A stretch of 38,302 bases of DNA from Candidatus Binataceae bacterium (GTDB lineage Bacteria; Desulfobacterota; Binatia; Binatales; Binataceae). Positions 25,040-34,257 of this stretch are shown in pieces. The position numbers and the translations under genes were made by a program. How positions within the stretch are numbered: position 1 is the stretch's first letter; every line of letters begins with the position of its first letter. The notes under the pieces were generated by a model. That model ran no database searches, had not been told where the DNA came from, and saw only the letters and a program-made list of their open reading frames with translations. The stretch is taken from positions 1-38,302 of the forward strand of contig DATGHL010000040.1 in NCBI GenBank assembly GCA_035308025.1, written 5' to 3'.

Positions 25040-25972
25040 ATGCCGCTCGACCCACAAGCTGCTGCGTTTCTCAAACAGGCCGCCGACGCCGGCGCGCCGC
25101 CCATCGGATCATTGCCGGTTGCAGAGACCCGCGCGATGCTGTCAAGCCTCTTCCTGCCACCCGGCCCGCGCGAAGCGATCAAAAAGGTCGAGAATCGCGT
25201 GATCGAGCAGGGCGGCGTCAAAATCCCGCTCCGCATCTACACGCCGGAAGGTAAAGGCCCGCTGCCGATTTTGATCTACTATCACGGCGGCGGCTTTGTG
25301 ATCGGCGACTGCGAAGCCTACGACATCCCGTGCCGCGCGCTCGCGAATGGGGCCGGATGCATCGTCGTGTCGGTGGATTACCGGCTGGCGCCCGAGCATA
25401 AATTCCCGACGCCGGTGGAAGATTGCTATGCCGCCGCGGTCTGGGTCAGCGCGCATGCGGCGGAGCTCGGGGGCGACCCCAAGCGGATCGCGGTCGGCGG
25501 CGATAGCGCGGGCGGCAATCTGTCGGCCGTGGTCGCGCAGATGGCGCGGGATCGCAAAGGACCGGCGATTGCGTTTCAGCTGCTGATCTATCCGGTCACC
25601 GACTACGAACCCAATACTCCCTCATCCCGGGCCAACGCTGAAGGCTATTTGCTGACCAAGGCCGCGATGGATTGGTTCTGGGGCCACTATCTCAGCAGCC
25701 CTGGCGACGGCGCCAAACCGTATGCTTCGCCGTTGCGCGCGACCGACTTCAGCAAGCTGCCGCCGGCCCTCGTGATCACCGCGGAGTTCGATCCGCTGCG
25801 CGACGAGGGGATCGCCTACGCCCAGAAGATGCAGCAGGCTGGCGTCAAAGTGAAGCATTCCGACTACCTCGGGATGATTCACGGATTTTTCAGCCTCGGC
25901 CATATTCTCAGTCGCACTAAGGATGTGATGAATGAATCGTGCGCCGAGCTGCGTGCGGCTTTTGCGCGTTGA
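25040..25972 (+). CDS. Alpha/beta hydrolase, hormone-sensitive-lipase (family IV) esterase
   Basis: A 310-aa carboxylesterase for short-chain acyl esters. I chose ATG 25040 because GAAGGGAG precedes it and the upstream open stretch is not conserved-looking. The oxyanion-hole motif HGGG is at 82-85 (ILIYYHGGGFVIGD), then VSVDYRLAPEHKFP. The nucleophile elbow is VGGDSAGGNLSAVV (Ser156), the acid is in VITAEFDPLRDEG, and the histidine is in LGMIHGFFSLGH. All are standard for the family, and so is the length. It is divergent from the CocE-type gene, with about 196 nt between. Confidence 0.94.
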   Translation: MPLDPQAAAFLKQAADAGAPPIGSLPVAETRAMLSSLFLPPGPREAIKKVENRVIEQGGVKIPLRIYTPEGKGPLPILIYYHGGGFVIGDCEAYDIPCRALANGAGCIVVSVDYRLAPEHKFPTPVEDCYAAAVWVSAHAAELGGDPKRIAVGGDSAGGNLSAVVAQMARDRKGPAIAFQLLIYPVTDYEPNTPSSRANAEGYLLTKAAMDWFWGHYLSSPGDGAKPYASPLRATDFSKLPPALVITAEFDPLRDEGIAYAQKMQQAGVKVKHSDYLGMIHGFFSLGHILSRTKDVMNESCAELRAAFAR

Positions 25973-26028
25973 CAGCGCGACGGCCCGCCGATTTTGAAGG
26001 AATAGGAAAGGAGAGACGTAATAGAAAA

Positions 26029-26139
26029 ATGGCATCAGAGCGGCAGCGCGAGATCAAGCGCCGACGTAAACGGCGCGAGAAACGGCTCAAGGCGGCGGTT
26101 CGCGAGGCCCGCAAGCATCGCAAGAAAAAGCGCGCGTGA
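26029..26139 (+). CDS. 36-aa extremely basic protein
   Basis: ATG 26029 to TGA 26139. A purine-rich GGAAAGGAGAG lies 14-20 nt upstream, a little far for a ribosome site. About 60 percent of residues are Arg or Lys (MASERQREIKRRRKRR..., ending RKHRKKKRA), with spacing that suits one long helix. This composition is seen in small ribosomal or RNA-binding proteins, for example the AURKAIP1/COX24 type, but I cannot assign it to a family. It lies between the esterase and the peroxiredoxin on the same strand. It may be a chance frame, but the compact start-stop and strong bias favour a real gene. Confidence 0.5.
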   Translation: MASERQREIKRRRKRREKRLKAAVREARKHRKKKRA

Positions 26140-26270
26140 GACAGTGGGAGGGTGAAATCCCCCTTTGACCGGGTTGCGGCGATGGTTCATGATAAAGAAG
26201 ATAATCTAAGTCATCTATTCTTCGGCCGCTCTTTGGGAGGGTGCGAGAATAGATAATGCAGGAGATATTT

Positions 26271-26909
<639 letters not shown>

Positions 26910-26924
26910 CGCTACGCATCGATT

Positions 26925-26963
26925 AAAAAGGTCCGGCCATGAATTGGCCGGACTTTTCATTTT
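26925..26963 (+). terminator. Rho-independent terminator after the peroxiredoxin
   Basis: A perfect 9-bp stem GTCCGGCCA/TGGCCGGAC with loop TGAAT is flanked by AAAAAG on the left and TTTTCATTTT on the right. It lies 21 nt after the peroxiredoxin stop. Confidence 0.9.
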
Positions 26964-27119
26964 GGGGTGTCGGCATGGCAAAATACGCTCGACGATGAGC
27001 GATACGGAGACGTAGCGACGAAACCTGCGGAATGCGCGGGCGCGGCGGTCGCGAAACTTGCCAATTTCGCCGCGCGCTGCAAGAGTGGGCCTCGCATTTT
27101 GTGTAGCGAGGCTTACTTA

Positions 27120-28286
27120 ATGGCTAAGCAAAAGCTCTTTCCAGTAACCGTAGTGGGATCGTGGACGCGGCCGGAGTGGTTGGTGGCGGCCTTGCGCCGG
27201 CGCCAGGCGGGCGAGATCAGCGCGGAGGAGTTCAACCGGATTGCCGATGACGCGGTGCTGACCGCGATCAAGTATCAGGAGGACGCGGGCGTTGATATTG
27301 TTGCTGACGGCGAAATGCGCCGCGACAACTTCTACTCCTTCGTGGTTGAGAAGCTTTCCGGGATGCGCCTGATGAAGCTCTCCCAACTGCTCGATTACAT
27401 GAAAGACCGCGCGGGTTTCGAAGAGATCCTGCGCGGGCTCGACGTGCCCGCCTTTGCGATCAAGAGCCCGATCGCGGTGGACAAGGTGCGCGGCGGCGAG
27501 GACGGCATCGCGCTCGACGAGGCGCGCTTCCTCAAAGCCCATACCAGCCGCCAGACCAAGGTCCCTATCCCGGGACCCTACCTGCTGACGCGTTCGAGTT
27601 GGTTCGAGGGGCTCTCGGACAAGACCTATCCGTCGCGGGAAGACCTGGCCAAGGACGTGGTTCAGATTCTGCGGCGGGAGATCGAGGGGTTGAAGCGGCT
27701 CGGGGTGGATTTCATCCAGCTCGACGAGCCCTCGATCTCGCAGGTCGTGTATGGCGACGAAGCCGAGCAGACCTTCATGTGTGCGGCGCTGGGCTCGCGT
27801 GCGGATCCAACCAGTGAACTCGAATTCGCGGTGCGGCTGGTCAACGAGACCGTCGCTGGCTTCAAGGATGTGCGCTTCGGCGTGCATGTCTGCCGCGGCA
27901 ACTGGAGCCGCAAGGAAAATGTGCTGCTGACCGGCAACTATGGTCCGCTGCTGCCGTGGCTGATGCGCATGAATGTCGATCAGCTGGTGCTCGAGATGGC
28001 GACGCCGCGCGCCGGCGAAGTGGAAGTCTTCAAGGAATATCGCAACGAGAAGGAGATTGGGCTCGGCGTGGCGAATCCGCGCACCGACGAGATCGAGAGC
28101 CCCAGCGCGATCGTCAGCCGGGTCAAAGAGGTGCTGAAGTACTTCGATCCCGAGAAGATTTTTCTTAATCCGGACTGCGGTTTCGGCACTTTCGCCGAGC
28201 GTTGCGTGAATACCCCGGAGATTGCCTATCGCAAACTGCAGACGGTGGCCGCGGCCGCGGAAATCCTGCGCCGCGAATACGCCTGA
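27120..28286 (+). CDS. Core (C-terminal-domain-only) cobalamin-independent methionine synthase family protein
   Basis: The 388-aa protein starts at ATG 27120 with GCGAGG 8-9 nt upstream; the open frame before it is not conserved-looking. It has only the MetE catalytic barrel, without the usual N-terminal half. Zinc ligands are visible in FGVHVCRGN (His, Cys), LVLEMATPR (Glu) and LNPDCGFGTF (Cys). PVTVVGSWTRPEWL at the start and FIQLDEPSISQ fit the family. Such core enzymes either make methionine from methylcobalamin or other donors, or are related thiol methyltransferases or demethylases, so the methyl donor is open. It is followed 25 nt later by an OsmC protein, likely one transcript. Confidence 0.9.
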   Translation: MAKQKLFPVTVVGSWTRPEWLVAALRRRQAGEISAEEFNRIADDAVLTAIKYQEDAGVDIVADGEMRRDNFYSFVVEKLSGMRLMKLSQLLDYMKDRAGFEEILRGLDVPAFAIKSPIAVDKVRGGEDGIALDEARFLKAHTSRQTKVPIPGPYLLTRSSWFEGLSDKTYPSREDLAKDVVQILRREIEGLKRLGVDFIQLDEPSISQVVYGDEAEQTFMCAALGSRADPTSELEFAVRLVNETVAGFKDVRFGVHVCRGNWSRKENVLLTGNYGPLLPWLMRMNVDQLVLEMATPRAGEVEVFKEYRNEKEIGLGVANPRTDEIESPSAIVSRVKEVLKYFDPEKIFLNPDCGFGTFAERCVNTPEIAYRKLQTVAAAAEILRREYA

Positions 28287-28311
28287 ACCTTAACGCGAGC
28301 GGAGATTAATC

Positions 28312-28845
28312 ATGACCGAAGAAAAAGAACTCAATGGACTGCGGGTCAATAAAATCACCTCGATTCTCGACTCGATGCGCGATGATCCCGAGGTCCTGAA
28401 AGCCGTCACCGGCCCCTGGAAATCGCGCGTGGTCTGGCAGGGCGGCTTCAAGGCCAAGGCCTATATGCGCAAGCACGTGGTGCAGATGGACGAACCGGAC
28501 GGCCTCGACGCCAGCGACTCTGCCGCGAGCGCGCATGAGCAGGTGCTCGCGGCGATGGGGAGTTGCCTGACGGTAGGCTACGTCCTCAACGCCACCAAGC
28601 GCGGAATCAAGATTCACGACCTCGAGATTGCGCTCGAAGGCAATTTCGAGAATATCCTGAAGTGGGCCGGGCATGCGCCGGCCGGCAATCCCGGTTATCC
28701 GACGATCACCGCGAAATGCTTCGTGCGGGCTGACGCTGACGAAAAGACTCTGCGCGAACTCTGGCAGGCCGCGATCGACGGTTCGCCGGTGACGCAGACG
28801 ATCGCGCGCCCGACCAAGATTATCCCCGAGTTCGAGAAAGTCTGA
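28312..28845 (+). CDS. OsmC/Ohr-family protein lacking the second catalytic cysteine
   Basis: The 177-aa OsmC-like protein has EQVLAAMGSCLTVGYVLNA with conserved Cys85. Where family peroxidases usually have a second Cys in a CPV segment, this reads AIDGSPVTQTIARPTKI (Ser158). Cys136 lies elsewhere. Peroxidase activity is therefore doubtful unless Cys136 takes over. Family members reduce organic hydroperoxides with lipoyl or dithiol donors; some relatives are of unknown function. It sits 25 nt after the MetE-type gene. The start ATG 28312 is preceded by GAGCGGAGA. Confidence 0.88.
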   Translation: MTEEKELNGLRVNKITSILDSMRDDPEVLKAVTGPWKSRVVWQGGFKAKAYMRKHVVQMDEPDGLDASDSAASAHEQVLAAMGSCLTVGYVLNATKRGIKIHDLEIALEGNFENILKWAGHAPAGNPGYPTITAKCFVRADADEKTLRELWQAAIDGSPVTQTIARPTKIIPEFEKV

Positions 28846-29019
28846 ACTGGGATTAGTCGCTTTCTCATTCTTGACGGCGTTGTGTGAGGCTTTCGGCGCC
28901 GCCGCGACGCTTGAGGATTAGAGTGCGCGGACGGCGTTGCAAATGTGATCGGGCTGTGCGAAACAAACACGCAGTTCCCACGAAGTAAGGGACTAGACGC
29001 GAACGGGGAGGTTGTTGAT

Positions 29020-29712
29020 ATGGGAATGGCTGCTGTCTTGATGCTGTTGCGCTGGGCGCATTTTCTTTTCGGCATCACCTGGATCGGACTGCTCTACTAC
29101 TTCAATTTCGTACAGACGCCATTTTTCGCCGAGACCGACCCGCCGGTCCGCAGCGGCGCGCAGCAGAAGCTGTTGCCGCGGGCCCTGTGGTGGTTTCGCT
29201 GGGGCGCGATGGGCACCATCATCGCCGGCCTGGGCTACTTTTTTATCTGGCAGTCCGGACGGGCGTTTCAATCGTGGCACGTGGCGATCATCACCGGCGG
29301 CACAATGGGCATCCTGATGTGGGCCAACGTCTGGTTCGTGATTTGGCCCAAGCAGAAGATCGTGATCGCCAATGCGATCGCGGTCGCGGGCGGCGCGCCG
29401 GCGAATCCCGCAGCGGCGGGGGCCGGACGTCGAGCGTCGATCGCCTCGCGCACCAACGTGCTGTTCTCAATCCCGATGCTCTTCTTCATGGGCGCCGCCA
29501 GCCACTATCCGCTTGCGCAGGTAATCACGCAGAACGCCATTTGGGAGTGGATTATAATCGTCGGCGGAATTATCGCGCTGGTTGAGCTCAATGCGTTGGT
29601 GGGCACTCAAGGCGCTACCAAGAAGCCGCTCGATTCGATTTCCGGGGTCATCTGGGCGGGCTTCATTCTGTGGATCGTTTTGACCGCGATCATCATGATG
29701 TTGTTCAGTTAA
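29020..29712 (+). CDS. PuuD-like urate hydroxylase-family membrane protein
   Basis: The 230-aa protein starts at ATG 29020, with GGGGAGG 8-9 nt upstream. It resembles the urate oxidase N-terminal (PF06181) membrane domain: VLMLLRWAHFLFGITWIGLLYYFNFVQTPFF, then WWFRWGAMGTIIAGLGYFF. About six transmembrane helices are visible (near 5-25, 63-82, 91-110, 150-165, 175-195 and 207-230). It lacks the C-terminal cytochrome c domain of the characterised PuuD, so a different electron route or function is possible. No other purine-breakdown gene is nearby. It is followed by a terminator. Confidence 0.75.
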   Translation: MGMAAVLMLLRWAHFLFGITWIGLLYYFNFVQTPFFAETDPPVRSGAQQKLLPRALWWFRWGAMGTIIAGLGYFFIWQSGRAFQSWHVAIITGGTMGILMWANVWFVIWPKQKIVIANAIAVAGGAPANPAAAGAGRRASIASRTNVLFSIPMLFFMGAASHYPLAQVITQNAIWEWIIIVGGIIALVELNALVGTQGATKKPLDSISGVIWAGFILWIVLTAIIMMLFS

Positions 29713-29730
29713 GCGTCTATAGACGACGGC

Positions 29731-29781
29731 ACGACGGCCGCAGGCAGCAACTCGATTGTTGTCGGCGGCCGTCGTTTCTTT
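29731..29781 (+). terminator. Rho-independent terminator after the PuuD-like gene
   Basis: ACGACGGCCGC and GCGGCCGTCGT form an 11-bp perfect stem, and an inner CAGCAA/TTGTTG pairing shortens the loop. TTCTTT follows directly. Confidence 0.8.
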
Positions 29782-29906
29782 GGTGAGAAATAGCTAAACC
29801 TCAGTGGCGCGCGAGGACTTTTTCAACCGCTCGCAAAATGCTTGGGTTTACAGCATAGCGGAGGGGGCGATATGAGAGTCAGAATTCGCCCACGGGAGAC
29901 ACCTCG

Positions 29907-30335
29907 ATGCCGCTGCTGAAAATCTATGCCCTGACCGCAATCGTCCTGACCTTCAAAATGGTTGCTAACTCCCTCGTGCAGGGGCGCGGACGGGTGAGCA
30001 GCAAAATCTTCACTATTCCTGAAGATGCGCCGCTGTTTGGCGGCAAACTCGAAACGAAAGAGGCGCCGTCAGTCGAGCGCGCGGCCAATTGCTGGCGCAA
30101 CGACCTGGAAAACATTCCGATCTTCCTGATCCTTGCTTGGATTTATGTCGCCGCGGGCAATCTGTCGGTCGGCGCCTTTGAGCTTTATTGCGTGGTCTTC
30201 GTCATCGCGCGCATCCTGCATACGATCTTTTATATAAACGCGGTCCAGCCCGCTCGCACAATCGTATTCACGATTGGCCTGATCGCGATGATCGCCCTGA
30301 CGATCCATCTGCTGATCGAAGTGGCGTTCGCATAA
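29907..30335 (+). CDS. MAPEG-family membrane protein
   Basis: The 142-aa protein has four transmembrane helices (about 4-24, 70-88, 92-112 and 117-140) and the MAPEG signature VERAANCWRNDLENIPIFLI in the first loop. This matches microsomal glutathione S-transferase/prostaglandin E synthase-like proteins. The family uses glutathione or related thiols, or makes leukotriene-like products in animals. In bacteria the role is usually detoxification or unknown. GGGAGACACCTCG precedes ATG 29907. It lies 27 nt before the dehalogenase gene. Confidence 0.88.
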   Translation: MPLLKIYALTAIVLTFKMVANSLVQGRGRVSSKIFTIPEDAPLFGGKLETKEAPSVERAANCWRNDLENIPIFLILAWIYVAAGNLSVGAFELYCVVFVIARILHTIFYINAVQPARTIVFTIGLIAMIALTIHLLIEVAFA

Positions 30336-30362
30336 TTAGCTGGCGAATATCGGATTAAGGCA

Positions 30363-31031
30363 ATGGCTGTCGGCATCGGGATTGACGTTTACGGAACGCT
30401 GATCGATCCGTTACGGATGAGCGATCATCTGCGCCCGCTGACCGGCGACGCCGCCGAAGCGATCGCCGCGATGTGGCGCGCGAAGCAGCTCGAATATACT
30501 TTCCGCCGCGCCGCGATGGGGAGCTACGAGAATTTCGACATCTGCACGCGGGACGCGCTCCGCTTCGTTCTGGACAGTATGAAAATCGCGCTTGCAGAGC
30601 CCGAGCAGGTGCGCCTGCTCGAGGCCTATCAGAGCCTGCCGCCATACGCCGACGCGTTGGCCGGGCTGCTCGAACTAAGGCGCCGAGGCCATACCGTAGC
30701 GGCCTTTTCCAACGGGGTCGAGGCGACGCTGCGCAAACTGCTCGGCGGCGCCGGTTTGCTCGACCAGTTCGACGCGGTCATCAGCGTCGATGAGCTCAAA
30801 ACCTTCAAACCGGACCCGCGGGTTTATCGCTATCTCGCAGAACGGCTCGGCCGTGAGCTCGACGCGACCTGGTTGATTTCGAGCAACGCCTTCGACGTGA
30901 TCGGCGCGAAGAACGCGGGCCTGCGCGCGGCCTGGATCCAGCGCGATCCGGCGACGGTCTTCGATCCTTGGCCGCTGCGCCCCGATCTCGTGGCGAGCAG
31001 TCTGGAGCGGCTAGCTGCGCTGATGCCTTAA
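30363..31031 (+). CDS. HAD-superfamily (S)-2-haloacid dehalogenase type II
   Basis: The 222-aa protein has HAD motif I IDVYGTLIDP (nucleophile Asp8), motif II VAAFSNG, motif III FKPDPRVYRYLAERLG and motif IV LISSNAFDVIGAKNAGLRAAW. The SSN.FD segment is the signature of L-2-haloacid dehalogenases. Length is typical (about 220-230). The usual reaction is hydrolytic removal of halide from L-2-haloacids with inversion, giving D-2-hydroxyacids. A phosphatase role is less likely from the motif set. It lies 27 nt downstream of the MAPEG gene, both likely in one transcript, and converges on the LLM oxidoreductase. Confidence 0.9.
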   Translation: MAVGIGIDVYGTLIDPLRMSDHLRPLTGDAAEAIAAMWRAKQLEYTFRRAAMGSYENFDICTRDALRFVLDSMKIALAEPEQVRLLEAYQSLPPYADALAGLLELRRRGHTVAAFSNGVEATLRKLLGGAGLLDQFDAVISVDELKTFKPDPRVYRYLAERLGRELDATWLISSNAFDVIGAKNAGLRAAWIQRDPATVFDPWPLRPDLVASSLERLAALMP

Positions 31032-31034
31032 GCA

Positions 31035-31065
31035 TCGCGGCCCGGCCGAGTTCACCGGGCCGCGA
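31035..31065. terminator. GC-rich hairpin between convergent genes
   Basis: TCGCGGCCCGG and CCGGGCCGCGA are exact 11-bp inverted arms with a 9-nt loop, centred between the stops of the dehalogenase and LLM genes. There is no T-tract on either side, so any terminator role would be Rho-assisted. Confidence 0.5.
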
Positions 31066-31093
31066 GCGCTTCAAAACAACCTGAAGGATAGGG

Positions 31094-32221
31094 CTACTTG
31101 CTCACGTGCATCGCAGCGCCGGCGCCGCGCGGCTCCGGATATTGGAAGGCCGGATCGTTCTTAAGCACCGGCAACACCTTCTCAGCGAAGAGCTTGAAGC
31201 TCTTCTCCAGCTTCGGGTAGGGCAGCCCCCCGAAAGCGAAGGTTCCGATCACATGTTCGAGTGGGACGGTATTGTGGACGTAGCGCAGCTTTTCCAGCAC
31301 TTGCGCCGGGGTGCCAGCCGCATGCAGGCTCTTGAAGAATTCGACCGCCTTGGATTTGGCGTCCTGGTCGACCGCCAGCTTGGCATAAGTCTTTTCGAGC
31401 TTGGCGTAAAACTCGTAACCCTTGATCCCGCGCAGATGGCCGTCGGAGAAGTGATAGTGACTATCAATCGAGTCCCACATCGCTTCCATGTGCACGTGCC
31501 CGAGATCCGCGGCTTCCGCGGCGTCTTCCGAGACCAGCACGTTGAGCAAACTGATCGGCGGCCGCGGCGTGATATTGTTGGCGAGCGCGGTAGTCTGATA
31601 GCGCGCATAATCAGCCGCCGCGTCCTCCCAGCTGCGCTGCGCGATGATCAAAACGCCAAAGCCCAGTTTCGCCATGATCTCGGCTGACTCGGGGCTGACA
31701 CTGGAGGCGTAAAAGCGATCCTCCGGATGGGAAATCGGGCGCGGCCGAATCTGAATCTCGGGAATCTTGTAGTACTTGCCGTCGAACGAGAAGCTCTCCT
31801 GCGTGAGCCCCTTGCGCACGATGATCGCGGCCTCGACGAAACGCTCGCGCGCCTCCTCCATGTTGATGCGGAAGCCGTCGTACTCGACCGTCGCCGCGCC
31901 GCGGCCGAAGCCAAAGATCGTGCGTCCCTTCGAGATCACGTCGAGCAGCGCAATCTTTTCCGCGACCTCCACCGGGTCGTGCCACGGCAACACGATTACC
32001 GCGGTGCCGAGCTGGATACGTTTGGTGCGCCCGGCGACATACGACAACAACTGCGTCGGATCCGGCGACATCGTATATCCGGTGAAGTGATGGTCCAGGC
32101 ACCAGACCGAGTCGAAGCCCAGCCCCTCCGCCATCTCCATCAGTGAGAGTTCGTCTTGATAAGTCTCGAGGTCCGGCTTGCCGCCGAAGCTGGTCAGTTG
32201 GAGCGTCATTCCTACTTTCAT
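31094..32221 (-). CDS. LLM-class flavin-dependent oxidoreductase
   Basis: The 375-aa luciferase-like monooxygenase family protein starts at ATG 32221 (MKVGMTLQLTSFGG), with a good GGGAGA upstream. The longer frame to 32386 is not conserved-looking. The barrel shows LMEMAEGLGFDSVWCLDHHF, LLSYVAGRTKRIQLGTAVIV, LPWHDPVEVAEKIALLDVIS and RTIFGFGRGAATVEYDGF, all standard for FMN- or F420-using LLM enzymes. The cofactor (FMN or F420) cannot be told from sequence alone. Oxygenation of a small organic compound is the usual role. It converges with the dehalogenase and diverges from the deacylase-type amidohydrolase. Confidence 0.92.
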   Translation of the reverse strand: MKVGMTLQLTSFGGKPDLETYQDELSLMEMAEGLGFDSVWCLDHHFTGYTMSPDPTQLLSYVAGRTKRIQLGTAVIVLPWHDPVEVAEKIALLDVISKGRTIFGFGRGAATVEYDGFRINMEEARERFVEAAIIVRKGLTQESFSFDGKYYKIPEIQIRPRPISHPEDRFYASSVSPESAEIMAKLGFGVLIIAQRSWEDAAADYARYQTTALANNITPRPPISLLNVLVSEDAAEAADLGHVHMEAMWDSIDSHYHFSDGHLRGIKGYEFYAKLEKTYAKLAVDQDAKSKAVEFFKSLHAAGTPAQVLEKLRYVHNTVPLEHVIGTFAFGGLPYPKLEKSFKLFAEKVLPVLKNDPAFQYPEPRGAGAAMHVSK

Positions 32222-32428
32222 TTTGGTCTCCCTGCGCGGATGCGTGTGAGCGTTCTCCGACTTTAGTGACGAATCGCCTAAAAAAGCAAAAGACTTCAAT
32301 CCGATCGCGTGCCGGCGCTGGCGCAAGCGGAGCAGTTTTCGTATAAGAGGAGAGCAGATCCAACAGTAGCGCGGCTTACCGCGCAAATCGTTTCAGGCTT
32401 AGTCCTTACCACTCAGGAGGGAACTCAC

Positions 32429-34156
32429 GTGGCGGAATTCGATCTACATATCAAAGGCGGAACAGTCGTCGATGGCACGCGGGTGCCGCGCTTTCACGGC
32501 GACGTCTGGATCAAAGACGGCGCGATCGCACAAATCGGCGGACGCGCGCCCGGCTTCGCAAAACAAACGATCGACGCGGACGGCTTGATCGTCGCGCCGG
32601 GCTTTGTCGATCTGCATACCCATTACGACGCGCAGATTCGCTGGGACCCCTATTGCACGATCTCCGGATGGCACGGCGTAACTTCCTTGGTGCTCGGCAA
32701 CTGCGGGTTCGGTTTCGCGCCGGTCAAACCGGATTTCCGCGAGCGCTCGATGCTGACGATGACCCGCACCGAGGCGATTCCCTATGCCTCGATGAAGGCC
32801 GGGATGAGTTGGGACTGGGAGACAATTCCGCAGTACCTCGATTCGCTGACCCGCGCGCCCAAGGGCGTCAACTGCATTCAGTACATGCCGACCGCGTCGC
32901 TGATGATCTACGTGATGGGGCTCGACGCCGCTAAGAGCCGTCCGGCGACGGATGCCGAACGCGCCGAGATGCGCCGGCTGCTTGCCGAGGGACTCGACGC
33001 CGGGCTGTGCGGCTTTTCGATTCAGCGTCTCGGCCGTCATTCGGGTCAGGCCGATTACGACGGTTCGCCGATGGTCACCGATACGATGTGCGACGAAGAC
33101 ATCCTGAATCTCGCGCGCGTGCTGCGCGAGCGCGACGAGGGCTTCATCGAGATTACGCAGGCGACCGGACATATCAAGGAGGATCTCGCCTTTGTGGCGA
33201 AGCTCGCCGAGACCGCGCAGCGGCCCATCCTGTTTCAGGCGATCACCGCCAGCCCGAGCAATCCCGAGATTCATCGCAAGAGCCTCGCGTGGGTCGAGAA
33301 GATGCGCGCGCAGGGGCTGCCGGTCTTCGGGCAGGGTGGGACGGTGCGCAGCGGTTTCGCCTTTACGCTCGAGCACTGGAACCTTTATGACGTCTCGGCC
33401 GCGTGGCGCGATCTGTTGACCGGCACGAAGGAGGAACGCGCGGCCAAGATGCGTCTGCCCGCGATGCGGGAAGCGGCCAAGAGCGAGCGCGCGATGTACG
33501 CGCTCGACAAGAACGCCCCGGGAATCGGCGGCCGGCTGCCCAAGTTGATCGTGCAATGGGTCGAGAACAATCCTGAGCTCGAAAAGTATGTCGGCAAGTC
33601 GCTCGGCGCGATCGCGCAAGAGGAAGGCCGGCATCCGGTGGACGTCATGCTCGATCTTGCGCTAGCGACCGATCTCAAGGCCGAGTTCCTCCAGCCCGAG
33701 CCGAAGTTCAATGCCGAGTTCAACGCCGAGATCATCAATAACTCAATGTTCACTTTCCCGGGCGTCTCGGACGGCGGTGCGCATACGAAGTTCTTCACCG
33801 GCGGAGCCTTCACCACCGATTTCCTCCGCTGGCTGGTGCGCGACGAGGGTAGGGTCACGCTGGAAGAGGCGCATTACCGGCTCTCGGCGCTGCCTGCACA
33901 CGCGGCCGGCTTTCGCGATCGTGGCGTGCTGCGCGAGGGCGCTGCGGCCGATGTCGTGGTCTATGATCTCAACGGTCTTGGCGTCGAGCCCGATTGGATC
34001 GGCGAGGTCGTCCACGACCTGCCGGGCGGGGAATGGCGTCGCGTGCAGCGGCCGAAGGGCTATCGTTCGATCATCGTAAACGGGGTCGAGACTTTTGCCG
34101 AGGGCAAGTGCACCGGTGCGACACCGGGCCAGCTCCTGCGCCACGGCAAAGCCTGA
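32429..34156 (+). CDS. D-aminoacylase-type amidohydrolase (N-acyl-D-amino acid deacylase family)
   Basis: Start GTG 32429, preceded by AGGAGGG (about 11 nt upstream); the longer frame to 32309 lacks this. The 575-aa protein begins FDLHIKGGTVVDGTRVPRFH and then has GFVDLHTHYDAQIRWDPY. His63 and His65 are the metal-binding HxH. GNCGFG carries Cys92, the zinc-bridging cysteine typical of D-aminoacylases. A conserved-looking SDGGAHTKFF block and a C-terminal ADVVVYDLNGLG beta-sandwich close the fold. The usual reaction is hydrolysis of N-acyl-D-amino acids. Its neighbours (LLM enzyme, second amidohydrolase) leave room for a broader catabolic amide or ring hydrolase. Confidence 0.92.
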   Translation: MAEFDLHIKGGTVVDGTRVPRFHGDVWIKDGAIAQIGGRAPGFAKQTIDADGLIVAPGFVDLHTHYDAQIRWDPYCTISGWHGVTSLVLGNCGFGFAPVKPDFRERSMLTMTRTEAIPYASMKAGMSWDWETIPQYLDSLTRAPKGVNCIQYMPTASLMIYVMGLDAAKSRPATDAERAEMRRLLAEGLDAGLCGFSIQRLGRHSGQADYDGSPMVTDTMCDEDILNLARVLRERDEGFIEITQATGHIKEDLAFVAKLAETAQRPILFQAITASPSNPEIHRKSLAWVEKMRAQGLPVFGQGGTVRSGFAFTLEHWNLYDVSAAWRDLLTGTKEERAAKMRLPAMREAAKSERAMYALDKNAPGIGGRLPKLIVQWVENNPELEKYVGKSLGAIAQEEGRHPVDVMLDLALATDLKAEFLQPEPKFNAEFNAEIINNSMFTFPGVSDGGAHTKFFTGGAFTTDFLRWLVRDEGRVTLEEAHYRLSALPAHAAGFRDRGVLREGAAADVVVYDLNGLGVEPDWIGEVVHDLPGGEWRRVQRPKGYRSIIVNGVETFAEGKCTGATPGQLLRHGKA

Positions 34157-34168
34157 TCGTTCTTCACA

Positions 34169-34222
34169 TCGACGGCAAAATAATCGGGCGGTGCGCTGCA
34201 CTGCCCGATTATTTTGCCAAAT
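34169..34222. terminator. Long near-perfect palindrome, bidirectional terminator between convergent genes
   Basis: GGCAAAATAATCGGGC (34174-34189) and GCCCGATTATTTTGCC (34203-34218) are perfect 16-bp arms. The 13-nt centre pairs further (one G-U and four Watson-Crick pairs), leaving a 3-nt loop. The A/T-rich outer part acts as a T-tract on either strand. Confidence 0.85.
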
Positions 34223-34257
34223 CGAGGGCGTGGAAGTTTCTGTTATTGCTCCAGCCC

